Shown here piece after piece: positions 5,843 through 5,871 of a stretch of DNA of 5,871 nucleotides. The notes below the pieces were generated by a model. That model worked only from the letters and a program-made list of their open reading frames with translations. It was not told where the DNA came from and did no database searches. The stretch lies in assembly GCA_017623955.1 (NCBI GenBank), contig JAGAOA010000186.1, positions 1-5,871 of the forward strand, read 5' to 3'. Both the position numbers and the translations under genes were made by a program. Each line of letters begins with the position of its first letter. Position 1 is the stretch's first letter. The stretch comes from Opitutales bacterium. GTDB lineage: Bacteria > Verrucomicrobiota > Verrucomicrobiae > Opitutales > CAG-312.

Positions 5843-5871
5843 CAGGGGCGGCAGGACTCGAACCTGCGACC
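5843..5871 (-). tRNA. tRNA 3' part, probably tRNA-Trp (cut by window end)
   Basis: Read on the minus strand, the sequence gives a T-arm GCAGG-TTCGAGT-CCTGC, then acceptor strand CGCCCCT and discriminator G; no CCA is encoded after it. The implied 5' acceptor strand AGGGGCG with G73 matches the usual bacterial tRNA-Trp. The anticodon lies outside the window, so the amino acid is an inference; that it is a tRNA is quite certain. Confidence 0.8.

Noticed and set aside
5654..5871. Plus-strand frame open to the window end through the GC-rich block
   Set aside because: It runs over the terminator hairpin and antisense through the tRNA; the lack of stops is explained by the GC-rich composition.

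Overview
This window comes from an AT-rich bacterial chromosome. My spot counts give about 30% GC in the first gene, about 40% in the sugar-kinase gene, and about 58% in a short block near the right end. Three protein families here (an ArnT/PMT-like glycosyltransferase, a VC0807-type membrane protein and a TIGR03790-type protein) are ones I associate with Verrucomicrobiota and related PVC bacteria. A low-GC, possibly host-associated member of that group is my best guess, but this is inference from gene content only.

Left part (1-4225): a tightly packed plus-strand operon. It contains the 3' part of an ArnT-like lipid-linked-sugar glycosyltransferase (its start lies upstream of the window), a six-helix VC0807-family membrane protein, an exported BtuF/FepB-like substrate-binding protein, and a TIGR03790-family exported protein. 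Successive genes overlap by 14, 4 and 4 bases, so they are probably co-transcribed and translationally coupled. The last gene is the most interesting: its reading frame continues in the same frame through a single TAG at 3380-3382. Family-like sequence lies on both sides of that codon, so it looks like one 542-codon gene split by an amber codon.

Middle (4226-4463): an AT-rich spacer with a candidate promoter, a small dyad and a helically phased direct repeat. It leads to a monocistronic-looking 2-keto-3-deoxygluconate kinase gene (kdgK, 4464-5552), which ends in a clear intrinsic terminator.

Right part (5608-5871): no protein gene. An extended -10-like sequence precedes a GC-rich block of consecutive short inverted repeats. 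The block contains a near copy, in opposite orientation, of the T-arm of the neighbouring tRNA. A hairpin with T-runs on both strands follows, and then the 3' end of a minus-strand tRNA, probably tRNA-Trp, which is cut by the window edge.

The kinase feeds KDG into the lower Entner-Doudoroff/uronate pathway. The operon to its left is an envelope-associated set of unknown joint role. Nothing in the sequence links the two units.
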